Shown here: piece by piece, positions 30,854-39,485 of the stretch
Numbering within the stretch: position 1 is the first letter of the stretch
How the letters are laid out: each line of letters opens with the position of its first letter
Source of the DNA: Pythium myriotylum
Taxonomy: Eukaryota; Oomycota; Peronosporomycetes; Pythiales; Pythiaceae
NCBI GenBank assembly: GCA_023091665.1
Contig: JALJCQ010000030.1
Span: forward strand, 622,501-686,500
Direction: 5' to 3'
Length of the DNA: 64,000 nucleotides
The notes under the pieces: model-generated
The model's database searches: none
Told to the model about the DNA's origin: nothing
What the model saw: only the letters and a program-made list of their open reading frames with translations
Translations under genes and position numbers: made by a program

Positions 30854-31911
30854 TGTGATGAAGCCGCTGGTCAAAATCCCTCCGGGGATGTCGGTTAAGA
30901 CCGCCTCCATCGGGACCGCGGTTCGGTCCGGGCCTCTGTGCGGAATGATGGTAATGAGTGATGGTCACTCCCAGGACCCCCCGGGGGGCGAACACCCTGG
31001 GGCGAAGGTACTCGGCTGTGACCTTTCAGGTATAGCCGGGTTGGGTTCAGACCCGTTCGCATGTTTACATATTAGGCCTGTAGAGGTAGTTTATTAGACA
31101 GTTGAATCAGAGCAACTGATCCGAGGGGTTGCACCCTAGGATCTATTATGGATTACAGGGAGCCGACCCCGGGAAGGGTCGCGCTCAAAGGCCGCCCAAG
31201 GGGGATCCCTTGGAGAAAGCGACCGCCGCTAGTATCTAGAAAGAATATCTAATAAGACTCTCCATTTTGCCTCGATCTGCACAAGCGCCTTTCCTGCCGG
31301 TGTCGGCTCATCCAACTATACCATCGCAGTGACCCAGGGTACTGGGTAGCGATCGGCGACTTACCAAGGTAACCGATTAGCGTAGCTGCGTGTGGTGTAT
31401 TTGTGTGTGTCGGGTTCCTGGGGGCGAGACGCTTAGACCGAGTGTCAAAGTGTTGTAGCACCCTTTCCCCTGAACTATTTACCTGGGATATTGGCTCACG
31501 CCAGATCCTTGGTATTCCATATTTGCATTTTCCCGGTATTGCGATTAGAGGACTTTTCCCTGGTTGGAACTGCTCCTAGAAAGTGTACCAAAAGACTGTC
31601 ACTAGTGCTTTACCGTTATCGGTCGGTTCGCCTAGAGACACCCCCGGGAAGTTTCTGCCCCGGGGTACAGCCTGAAACCCTTTGTCTCAGTACATTGGGG
31701 AATAAGGTATCTGATTGCCTGAGTGTGTACTATTATTAGTTACTACTCACTACGCCTGTGTGATTTCTTCGCACGGACCCTTGCTCGGCGCATCCGATAC
31801 GTAGCTTCGAAGAGCTGCTTAAGGATACACAACGTGAGGGAGGGTGGTGTATTAATTCTATTAATTCACTATCACCCTAGGCTCCGCAAACTGGCCACCC
31901 ACTTCATCACA
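30854..31911 (+). repeat. Right LTR of the Ty3/gypsy element (1058 bp)
   Basis: Same length and ends as the left LTR (TGTGATGAAG … CTTCATCACA), one base different by eye. The next bases belong to a decayed DNA transposon. Confidence 0.97.
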
Positions 31912-32431
31912 TCAGAGTGTGCACACCAAATGGATTGACCTCGCGCTACCGGCACTGTGGACGGGACCCAAGCATCTCGTGTGGGACTCAATGAGAGCCC
32001 ACATTGGGAAAATGTGAAAGCGCACTGTGCAAAACGCCACATCGCTGCGTGTGTCATTCCTGGTGGAATGACGCCGTATTGGAATCTACAAGACCTTGTC
32101 CGATCGCTTCCACATGTCAATCAATGGGGACAACATTGGACCATTGATTGACATGTGGAAGCGATCGAACAAGGTCCAATACACACGAGGAGGGAATCCA
32201 AAGCCTCCGTCAGTCGATGTCCTGCCATCATGGGTCAGGGATGCGTGGCGTGCGGTTCCTGATAGTGTTATTCAAACGTCGATCAAGCGAGCGGGGTTTG
32301 TAGACAGCATAGACGAGTGGCACATCAGTCGACACGACGTCCACGGCCAAGCGTTTCGAAATGCGTGGAACTGTGTAAGTGATGGTGATCCTGTACAGCC
32401 ACCAGATATTGGTGAAGGTGATGTCCTTTGT
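31912..32431 (+). pseudogene. Pogo/Tigger-like DDE transposase, C-terminal remnant
   Basis: Two frames hold parts of the DDE_1 superfamily C-terminus. The frame at 31957 gives VIPGGMTPYWNLQDL, equal to the VIPGG.T..LQPLD block. The frame at 32096 gives WVRDAWRAVPDSVIQTSIKRAGF, equal to the W…AW..VP…I..SF...GI block. A frame change lies within the inverted repeat at 32092-32176. There is no catalytic core. It abuts the right gypsy LTR. A third Asp expected in the region is not placed. Clearly dead. Confidence 0.6.
32092..32176. repeat. Near-perfect inverted repeat, 36-bp arms and 13-bp loop
   Basis: Arm 1 (32092-32127) and arm 2 (32141-32176) are reverse complements except for one base. The loop is 32128-32140. 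It lies inside the transposase remnant and repeats its coding sequence in inverse order, so it is a rearrangement and not a transposon end. Confidence 0.95.
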
Positions 32432-32705
32432 TAGGCCTTTGATGATATAACGTTGATTGACCCGTAGGAAATATAAGACCGCTTGAATATAAGACCGATG
32501 TCACTAAATTCCGGACACGGCGGCCTAAAATTCAATAAAAGACCGGTCTTTTATCTGAGAGTTTACGTTATCATCAATCGACAGTATCAATTACGGTGAA
32601 TTCAATGATATCCCTCTGAATGAAGTTCTTAACCGACAAGTCTAATGTTCGTATCAGCCCATTTGGCGTAGCTCCTCGATCGTGCAATATCAGTGGTGGC
32701 GCAGC
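32432..32705. repeat. Cluster of ATAWAAGACCG motifs with a 20-bp perfect palindrome
   Basis: ATATAAGACCG at 32471-32481 and 32487-32497 (16 bp apart). The 20-bp palindrome at 32535-32554 carries ATAAAAGACCG on both strands. Flanks resemble each other inverted: GATGATATAACGT near 32442 and ACGTTATCATC near 32566. This could be the end of the decayed transposon, or the promoter of the cyclin L gene that starts at 32706. Confidence 0.55.
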
Positions 32706-33884
32706 ATGGCGTCCTCGGGCCACGCGCACGTGCTGCTGCCTGCAGAGACGATCGCGCGGTCGCCCTCGCAGGAGGACGGCGTCGAGCGAGCCGTCGAGCA
32801 GAGCCACCGCTTCTGGGGCTGCGAGCTCATCGAGGAGGCCGGCATCTTGCTGCGTCTCCCACAGGTCGTGATGGTGACCGCGCAGACAATGCTCCACCGG
32901 TTCTACTACCGCAAGTCGCTGCGCGACTTCGACGCCTTCCGCGTAGCCATCGGCTGCCTCTTTCTCGCTGCCAAAGTCGAGGAGCAGCCCAAACGCATCA
33001 AGGACGTGCTCTCGGTCTTTTACGCCATCTACCGACGCCGCAAGTGGGGCAAGACCAAGCTCGCGCAGCAGCTGCTCGAGCTCGAGAGCGAGTCGTACTA
33101 CCTCTGGCGTGACTGGCTTATCATGGTTGAGCGCCAAATCCTCATCGATCTCGGCTTCAGCCTTTACAACATCATGGAGCATCCACACAAGTATATCCTT
33201 TACTATATCAAGATCCTGGACGGTAGCAAGGACCTCGCCCAGCGCGCGTGGGGATTCCTCAACGACAGCCTACGCGTTGATCTGTGTGTCCGTTATCGTG
33301 CTGAGGTGATTGCATGCGCTGCGATCTTCATCTCCGCTCGCCAGTTGCAAGTCAAGCTCCCGGACAAACCCATGTGGTTTGAGCTATTCAATGTCGACCG
33401 CGACTCGCTTGTGGCCGTCGCAACCGAGATCCTGCAGCTCTACCAACGAGACAAGATCGTCTGGCTCGACGCGCTCACGAAGGTGGATCCGTTCGCTATC
33501 GACGACAAGCCTGACTCAGAAGAGCCCGTGCCTGGATCTACTCCACCCAACCCGACTCCAACTGCTGGTAATGAAGCCGTCGTGTCGACCACAAAGCCAC
33601 CAACTGACTCAACAGACCCTCCCACAAAGCTTGCGAGTGCAGAGGACAGGGAGACAGCGAGTACGAAACCCAGAACGTCTCGATTCAGTGATCGACCGGA
33701 GGAATCCGAGTCCAGACGACGCAGTCGCGAGCGAGACCGTGATCGACGGCCGAGACGAAGCCGGAGCCGCAGCGACGACCGTTCAAGCAGTCGGAGGCGA
33801 CGCGAGCGCAGTCGACGCAGCCGAAGCAGCAGCCACGACCGCCGGAGGCGTCACCGCAGTCGGAGCCGCTCGCGGCGACGTTAG
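32706..33884 (+). CDS. CCNL: Cyclin L (RS-domain cyclin)
   Basis: 392 residues from MASSGHAHV (an in-frame upstream start at 32682 adds 8). Two cyclin folds: box 1 HRFWGCELIEEAGILLRLPQVVMVTAQTM-type helices, then FRVAIGCLFLAAKVEEQP and the KYILYYIKIL helix, and box 2 LRVDLCVRYRAEVIACAAIF. The typical cyclin L sentence HPHKYI is intact. From about residue 270 it is Pro/Thr-rich, ending in a 60-residue Arg/Ser tail (RSRERDRDRRPRRSRSR). It would pair with CDK11-type kinases in nuclear speckles and act in splicing and transcription. No introns seen. The RS tail agrees with the family, so the C-terminus is complete. Confidence 0.9.
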   Translation: MASSGHAHVLLPAETIARSPSQEDGVERAVEQSHRFWGCELIEEAGILLRLPQVVMVTAQTMLHRFYYRKSLRDFDAFRVAIGCLFLAAKVEEQPKRIKDVLSVFYAIYRRRKWGKTKLAQQLLELESESYYLWRDWLIMVERQILIDLGFSLYNIMEHPHKYILYYIKILDGSKDLAQRAWGFLNDSLRVDLCVRYRAEVIACAAIFISARQLQVKLPDKPMWFELFNVDRDSLVAVATEILQLYQRDKIVWLDALTKVDPFAIDDKPDSEEPVPGSTPPNPTPTAGNEAVVSTTKPPTDSTDPPTKLASAEDRETASTKPRTSRFSDRPEESESRRRSRERDRDRRPRRSRSRSDDRSSSRRRRERSRRSRSSSHDRRRRHRSRSRSRRR

Positions 33885-33975
33885 GAACGTCATAGTGTCC
33901 GTTTATAACGGGAAAATGGGAATGTTGGTAGAACCCAGTTCTCTTTTGAGCTGCTCGGCGGAATTGACGACGACA

Positions 33976-34887
33976 ATGGAGCCTGAGGAGACCGAGCTCG
34001 ACGACGCGCTGATCGACGCGTTCGACGCAGAGCCAGCGCCGCCGCGTCGTCGCGTGGAGGCCGGCGAGACGTTTCGCCGGAAATCGCCGTCGTTCGACTC
34101 GCTGAAACACGCCGACACGATCGCGGAGACGGCCCGTCGGCCGCACGACATCGCGCTGCGCCATTATCCGTCACTGGACGCGCTGGAGAGCCCCTTGTCG
34201 AAGCCGTATGTGCCATATGTGCCTAGCTATACGCCGACTGCGGCGCCGACTCCGTCTCCAGCTGTGGCGCCGGCTGTCCAGTACCCTCGCCTGGAGCCAA
34301 TTGCGGTCCCTGCACAAGCAGTGGGGAAGGAGCCGCCTCCGTTGAAAGTCCTTACAACGAAAACCGAACACGTAGAAAACGAACGGGTGCAGGGCCAAGT
34401 GGCAACTCCCGAACAATCCAGAGTGGAAGTTGTGACGAAAGATCTGGAGACGGAAGTGCTTGATCCGTCGGTCGAAGATGGCGATGAGTCGCGTGACTCG
34501 GTTCCGTTGGAGAAGCATCAGTCGATTCCAACCGACGAGGAAATCGAGGCCCAGAGACGTCAACTGCAAGCTCAAGTTGCTCTATTCGAGCAGCAAGCTA
34601 GGTATATGGCGCTTGCGTTAGCGGGCGAGACACCACACCAAATTGAAATGCGGAGGCTGCGTGAGGAAGAGCGTAAGGAGCGAGAAGAAAAGCGCCTCGC
34701 CGCAGTCGAAAGCCGCATGGAGCACATGATCGAGCGAGAGCAGCAGCGCGAGGCTAGAATGGCAGAGAGGCGCCAACGGCACATGGAGCGCTCCCACCGC
34801 TCGTCAGTTAGTCCTTCGCCTGAGAGAAAACAGATAGATGAAACGATCCATGCAGAGGCAGTGCCACCTCCAACACCGCTAATTTGA
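33976..34887 (+). CDS. Unknown Pro-rich and coiled-coil protein
   Basis: 303 residues from MEPEETELDDALIDAF; an in-frame ATG at 33916 would add 20. The first 80 residues are acidic with SPSFDSL-type Ser motifs. Residues 90-120 are Pro/Ala-rich (YVPYVPSYTP, TAAPTPSPAVAP). From about 185 a strong coiled coil runs to 275 (EEIEAQRRQLQAQVALFEQ, then REEERKEREEKR). The codon pattern and long open frame support a real gene, but no family is recognised. It starts 91 bp after the cyclin L stop, on the same strand, and ends 58 bp from the convergent aminopeptidase gene. Confidence 0.6.
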   Translation: MEPEETELDDALIDAFDAEPAPPRRRVEAGETFRRKSPSFDSLKHADTIAETARRPHDIALRHYPSLDALESPLSKPYVPYVPSYTPTAAPTPSPAVAPAVQYPRLEPIAVPAQAVGKEPPPLKVLTTKTEHVENERVQGQVATPEQSRVEVVTKDLETEVLDPSVEDGDESRDSVPLEKHQSIPTDEEIEAQRRQLQAQVALFEQQARYMALALAGETPHQIEMRRLREEERKEREEKRLAAVESRMEHMIEREQQREARMAERRQRHMERSHRSSVSPSPERKQIDETIHAEAVPPPTPLI

Positions 34888-34945
34888 AAGTAGCAAAATG
34901 CAGAAATCCTTTCTTTGAGCGCGTTAAAAACTGCAACCTTTCTAT

Positions 34946-37109
34946 TTAGTTGCCGACAAGAGGCTTGGTCTCCCGAACGAGGTATTCATACGCCTCAGCG
35001 TCATTCTCCAAGAGCGGTTTGAGCTTATCGTGGACGGTTTGGTGGTACTCGTTGAGCCAAGCGATCTCTTCCTTGTCCAGCAGCGCGGTGTTGATGAGCT
35101 TGGTCTGGATCGGAGCCATGGTGATCGTCTCAAACTCGCAGAAGTCGCGCTTGAGTGGACTTTTGATGTGCTCAGCCTTCTTCACGACGAGGAGACTCTC
35201 GATGCGAATACCGAAGTTGCCATCCTCGTAGTAGCCCGGCTCGTTGCTGAGGATCATGCCGTCCTGGATCAGAAGACCGTTCGGGTTCAGGCGGAAAGAC
35301 AGAAGCACACCCTTTTCGTGCACGTTCAGAAACGCGCCAACACCGTGGCCCGTGCCGTGGCGGTAATCCAGACCCATACGCCAGAGCGGCGCTCGCGTGA
35401 GCGCATCAAGCTTGACGCCTTCAATCTTGTTCGGGAAGATAGTACGCGCCAGTGCGATGTGGCCCTTGAGGACAGCAGTGAAGCAATCTTTCTCGTACGA
35501 AGTCGGCTCGCCAAAGTGGACAGTGCGCGTGACGTCCGTCGTGCCGTCCAGGTACTGAGCACCAGAGTCGTTCAAGTAGATTTCCTTGGATGTCACGGTC
35601 GAGCACACGCCACGCTTGGGCTTGTAGTGGATAATTGCACCGTTCGGGCCGATCGACGAGATCGTGTCGAAGCTCAGCGAGACATATCCCTCCATTTGCT
35701 CACGGAACGACTGCTCCTTGTCAGCGACCTCGACTTCGTCGAGCGCCTTACCACTTGCCATCTCTTTCTCCAGCCACGCGAAGAACTTGACGAGCGCCGC
35801 ACCATCACGGATGTGGGCCTGGCGCATGCCTTCAATCTCAACAGCACTTTTGATAGCCTTTTGCGCCATGACCACGGACGTTTCTTCCTTGCGCATATTA
35901 GGAGGAAGCGCGAGGAAGACTGCGACGTTACACTGCACTGGATCCACGAGCACTTTCTTGCCAGCGTTAGCAGCAGCGAACGTCTGGAGCTCAGTGAGGA
36001 TCGTGTCGTATGGCTTGCACTCAACCTTGCTCGCAGCCAAGTGCTGCTGAACCTCCTCCTGGTTTTCTGCGTCGAGGAACAGTACCGCCGAGTCCGCTGT
36101 AATCAACGCATACGAGACACTATGATGTAGAGTCATTAGTTCAAAGGACCTCACAACTCGCAGAGACAGGCTCCACTCACACGACGGGGTTGAACTCGAC
36201 ATCGTCTCCGCGGATGTTGAACAGCCACGCGATGTCATCGAGCGCAGTGAGCACGATCGCGTCGCCACCCTTCTCCTTCACGGCCGCGCGCACGTCCGCG
36301 AGCTTGTCCGCGACCGAGCGGCCAGTGTACTTCTCTGAGAGGAACTGCACCTTGGATTTGCCAACAACAGGGCGGTCCTTCCAGATGAGGTCCACAAGGT
36401 TGTCGGTCTCATGGAGAGCGACGAGTTCGACCGACGAATCCTTTAAAGCGTTCGCAAGGTTGCTACCACATCAAACAGTAAGTGAGCATGACACTTCATG
36501 AACCTATCGTGATTTAAGAACGCACCGAGCCGCCGAGACCGAAGTAAGGAAAGGGTCAATCGCGAAGGCGCCTTCGTCTCCGAGGTTCTTCGCTGCCCAG
36601 TTCTGTGTTTTTTCGTCTGTGTCGTCAGGAATCACCCAGCTTTCCAACAGCAAAAAAAAAAAATCCCACTCCTCACCTCAATCGTTGGAACACCCGGCTC
36701 CTCCGACTTCATCAGCGTCCACTCGCTGCTGAGCTCCTGCTCGGCCTGGAGAAAGTAGCGTCCATCCGTCCAGAGCAGCGCCTTGTCCGTCGTCACGAGC
36801 GCTGCAGCCAAGAGCCTCCATCATCTTTTTTTGCCCACACCAAACACACCCCACAAGCACGCTCGACTCACCTGTGCCGTTCGAGCCTGTAAAGCCCGAG
36901 AGGAACGCGCGGCGCTTGTTGGCGTCGCTCACGTACTCGCTCTGATGCGCATCGGCCGTGTCCACGAGGAACGCCTGCAACCGCTGGCCCGCGACCGCCG
37001 CGGCCGCCTCGCCGGGCGTCGCGTCCTTGCTGAGCTGCTGGCGCAGCGGCAGCAAACGCACGTTCGTGCGCGCAAAGAGCGCGCGGATCTCCTTGAGCTT
37101 GTCGGCCAT
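34946..37109 (-). CDS. XPNPEP1: Xaa-Pro aminopeptidase (aminopeptidase P, M24B), five exons
   Basis: 631 residues. Exons 37109-36872, 36801-36677, 36602-36526, 36462-36181 and 36119-34946; all junctions are GT..AG and the total is a whole number of codons. The N-terminal creatinase-like domains include AFLSGFTGSNG and DDIAWLFNIRG. The catalytic pita-bread fold has the five metal ligands: LNDSGAQY (Asp), TTDVTRT (Asp), GTGHGVGAF (His), SNEPGYY (Glu) and FETITM (Glu). It removes an N-terminal residue before proline in peptides, in the cytosol (no signal peptide). The length matches human XPNPEP1 (623 residues). Gene ends 58 bp from the gene at 33976. Confidence 0.93.
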
Positions 37110-37280
37110 CGGGCAACTTGAGGTCTGGTGAGCAGCTCGTTTTTCGTCGGCGGATCTGGACAAAGCCAGGCCACGAAATGGAGAAAACAAATTGATGTGC
37201 AAACACATAATGTGGTCCACGCTATTGTCATAAATAGGATCCAAATAGACAACCCACCGAGGGGGGCACAAAATCGTCGA

Positions 37281-39306
37281 CTACTGTACCGAGCACGACG
37301 ACTTGTTGCTGCGGCCGTCCGGGTTCAGGATCTCGTGCTTCTCCTGCGGATACGGCATGGTCTCGGGCTCGTTCTTGACGTTCCAGTTGGTGCGGAGCAT
37401 GATCTCTTCGGCGATGGCCATGGCGATCTTGATGTGGCCGCGTACGGCGTAGTGCTTGAACGCGGCGTAGTCTTCCTTGGCGAGTCCGCCGTCGATCTGG
37501 TGCACGAAAACAAATGAGCTCGTGAGCAGCTCAATTGGGAGCGAGCAGTGTTGAATGGATGGTACTCACCTTAAGCAGCGTGTAGTGGAGCTTCGAGTCG
37601 TACTTGCTGACTTTAGAGATAGCAACCTTGATGATCTCCTGGAGCTGGAGCGACAGCCGGCTGCGCTCGATTGCGTTGTCCTCCGAGCTGATACAGCTCT
37701 CGTCGCACACGACACAGAAGATATCGGCGTCCGGTCGGTCTATGCGAGCAAGAAAGCGAGCTTTTAGTCGTGTGGTTCGTTGGACAAAAGGAGGGTGGCG
37801 ATGGTGCGTACATGACCGAACCTCTGCGAGAAGCAGAGCGTAGGCCGCGACGATATCAGTCTCAGACGAGGCTGGTGGCGACAGGTCATTGATGCCAAGG
37901 TTGATGACGACAACATCGGGCGTCCAGCTGCTCATATCCCACGCTGTGTCCTCGGGGCGGCTCGCGAGCGTGTTCTTCCACAGCGCGAGCATGTTGAGCC
38001 CCCAGTCGGCAGCATTGCTGTGGACTCCCTTGCTGTAATGTGTCGCATCAGACGATCAGCCATCACCCCAAGAATTTCTCAGCCATTCATTCTCTGTTCG
38101 TACCCGGACCAGGCCACGACATGAGCGTCCGCATCGAACATGCGCGCCATGATGCACGCATAGCCATTGTACACGTTCTCCATGCGGCCTTTCATGCCGA
38201 AGATCCGTCGCGAATGGGTCTGGAGTCCTTCGTTGCCGAAGGCGCACGTGTCCGAGTCGCCAATGTACTCGATTTTGCGCATGGCTGGCGGCCGGCACGG
38301 CAGCACCTCGGCGCCGCCATCCAGGATAAAGCCGTAAAACGTACAGACCTATATCGAAGCAACCCAGGTTAGAAAGGATCTGCGGTGACCGCCAGAGAGT
38401 GGGACGGGTGGCCAGTCTCACTTTGAACGTCGATAGGGCGCCACGAGTCTGCGGCTCGGTACGCTTGGAGACGGTCACTGTGTGCTCCAGCTCTGGATTG
38501 AGCTCCGTGGCGACTGATTCCCGGGAAGGAAAAGAGACAGATCCCCACATAGAAGTCAGAGGTGAGTTTCGGTGGAGATGTGGCCGGAGCCGTGCTGAAC
38601 TCAAAAAGAAAGGTCCCTTTACCTTCACAACACGTCGCGTGGAGAGACGCTCGCAGGATGCAACGGAACACGCCGTTCACGAAAACGTTGAAATAATTGC
38701 CTGCGATGGTCACGCGCACGACTCTCGTCAGTCTCGAAAACACCTTCCCCATCGGCGAGCTCGATTCCCAAGCGTACCGTCGCCCTTGAGGCGAATGGCG
38801 ACCGTCCGCGTGTTGGTCGCACGGATCTCAAACGAGCACGCCGGCCAGTCGAACTGCACCGTGTTGATCTTGGTCGGCCGCGTGGTCGTCACGCCGTGGT
38901 GGATCATGCGCCCAACGTAGCGGATCTTGTCCTGCGCCGAGGCCGGCACGAACACGTGCGAGCCGTCCTTGTAACGCGCAATGTCAAAGCCGAAGACGCG
39001 GTCGCTCGGGATGTCGAGGTACGCCGAGCCCGAGCCGTGGCTTTCACGGAAGTACGCGAGTCGCGAGGGCCAGGACGCCGGGCGCTTCTGCAGTCCGCTG
39101 AGGCTGTCGCTCGACGACTGCGGGTCGAGTGGCGCCTCGACGTCCGTGGCGTTCTCTTTCCGCGAGCGCACGGGCAGCGGCAGCGGCGGTCGGCCTGTCC
39201 CGTCCATGCTCCTGCTGCCCCCGCCGACGGGCGGCGCCGTCGCGCGCCGGTTGTCGCGCTTGCGGCGCACGCCCGGCGTGCTCGCGGCTCTGCGGGGCGA
39301 CGCCAT
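37281..39306 (-). CDS. SGNH/GDSL hydrolase, CE2-like esterase, multi-exon
   Basis: Starts MASPRRAAST at 39306; stop 37281-37283. Blocks in order: jelly-roll-type N-terminal domain (FDWPACSFEIRATNTRTVAIRL), then GNYFNVFVNG after an intron. The SGNH block I is IEYIGDSDTCAFG, block III is VVINLGIND and block V is KHYAVRGH. These are the features of CE2-type acetyl-xylan or related deacetylases. At least six introns are inferred from frame changes, with donors such as G|GTACGC near 38780 and GG|GTACGA near 38106. There is no N-terminal signal peptide; the start is Arg-rich. Substrate unknown; a carbohydrate ester is inferred. Confidence 0.75.
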
Positions 39307-39485
39307 CCCTCTCGCTCTTCACCGGCGAAGAATTGACCCGATGGACCTGCTCGTAAGTGCGAACACGCCATCTGATCCGGACATCTGTGCGTACTTAGCA
39401 AGCCCTTAAGTGCGCCGTACCGGCTCGGACGGAACAAAAAATTGTTTTTCTTGAAGAGCCGTGTCGATCTTCTGAAGAGCTACAA

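Larger units (their letters stand above)
20346..31911 (+). mobile_element. Ty3/gypsy LTR retrotransposon with chromodomain integrase, 11,566 bp
   Basis: Order: LTR, primer-binding site, gag, protease-RT-RNase H-second RNase H, integrase-chromodomain, about 1 kb noncoding, purine tract, LTR. The LTRs are almost identical, so insertion or LTR homogenisation is recent. The 5 bp before the left LTR (GTTTG) and after the right LTR (TCAGA) do not match, so there is no target site duplication. The flanks are remnants of two different transposons. Pol is in two frames (overlap 27954-28105). Related chromodomain gypsy elements are common in oomycetes. Confidence 0.95.

Noticed and set aside
33310..33975. 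Long plus-strand frame running upstream of the coiled-coil gene
   Set aside because: This part overlaps the cyclin L coding region in another frame and is its shadow; the real start is after the cyclin stop.
35030..36130. 366-codon plus-strand frame opposite the aminopeptidase
   Set aside because: Antisense shadow; the minus strand has all five metal ligands in order.
37128..37517. Plus-strand frame over the esterase/aminopeptidase gap
   Set aside because: It is antisense to the well-supported esterase exon; no independent support.
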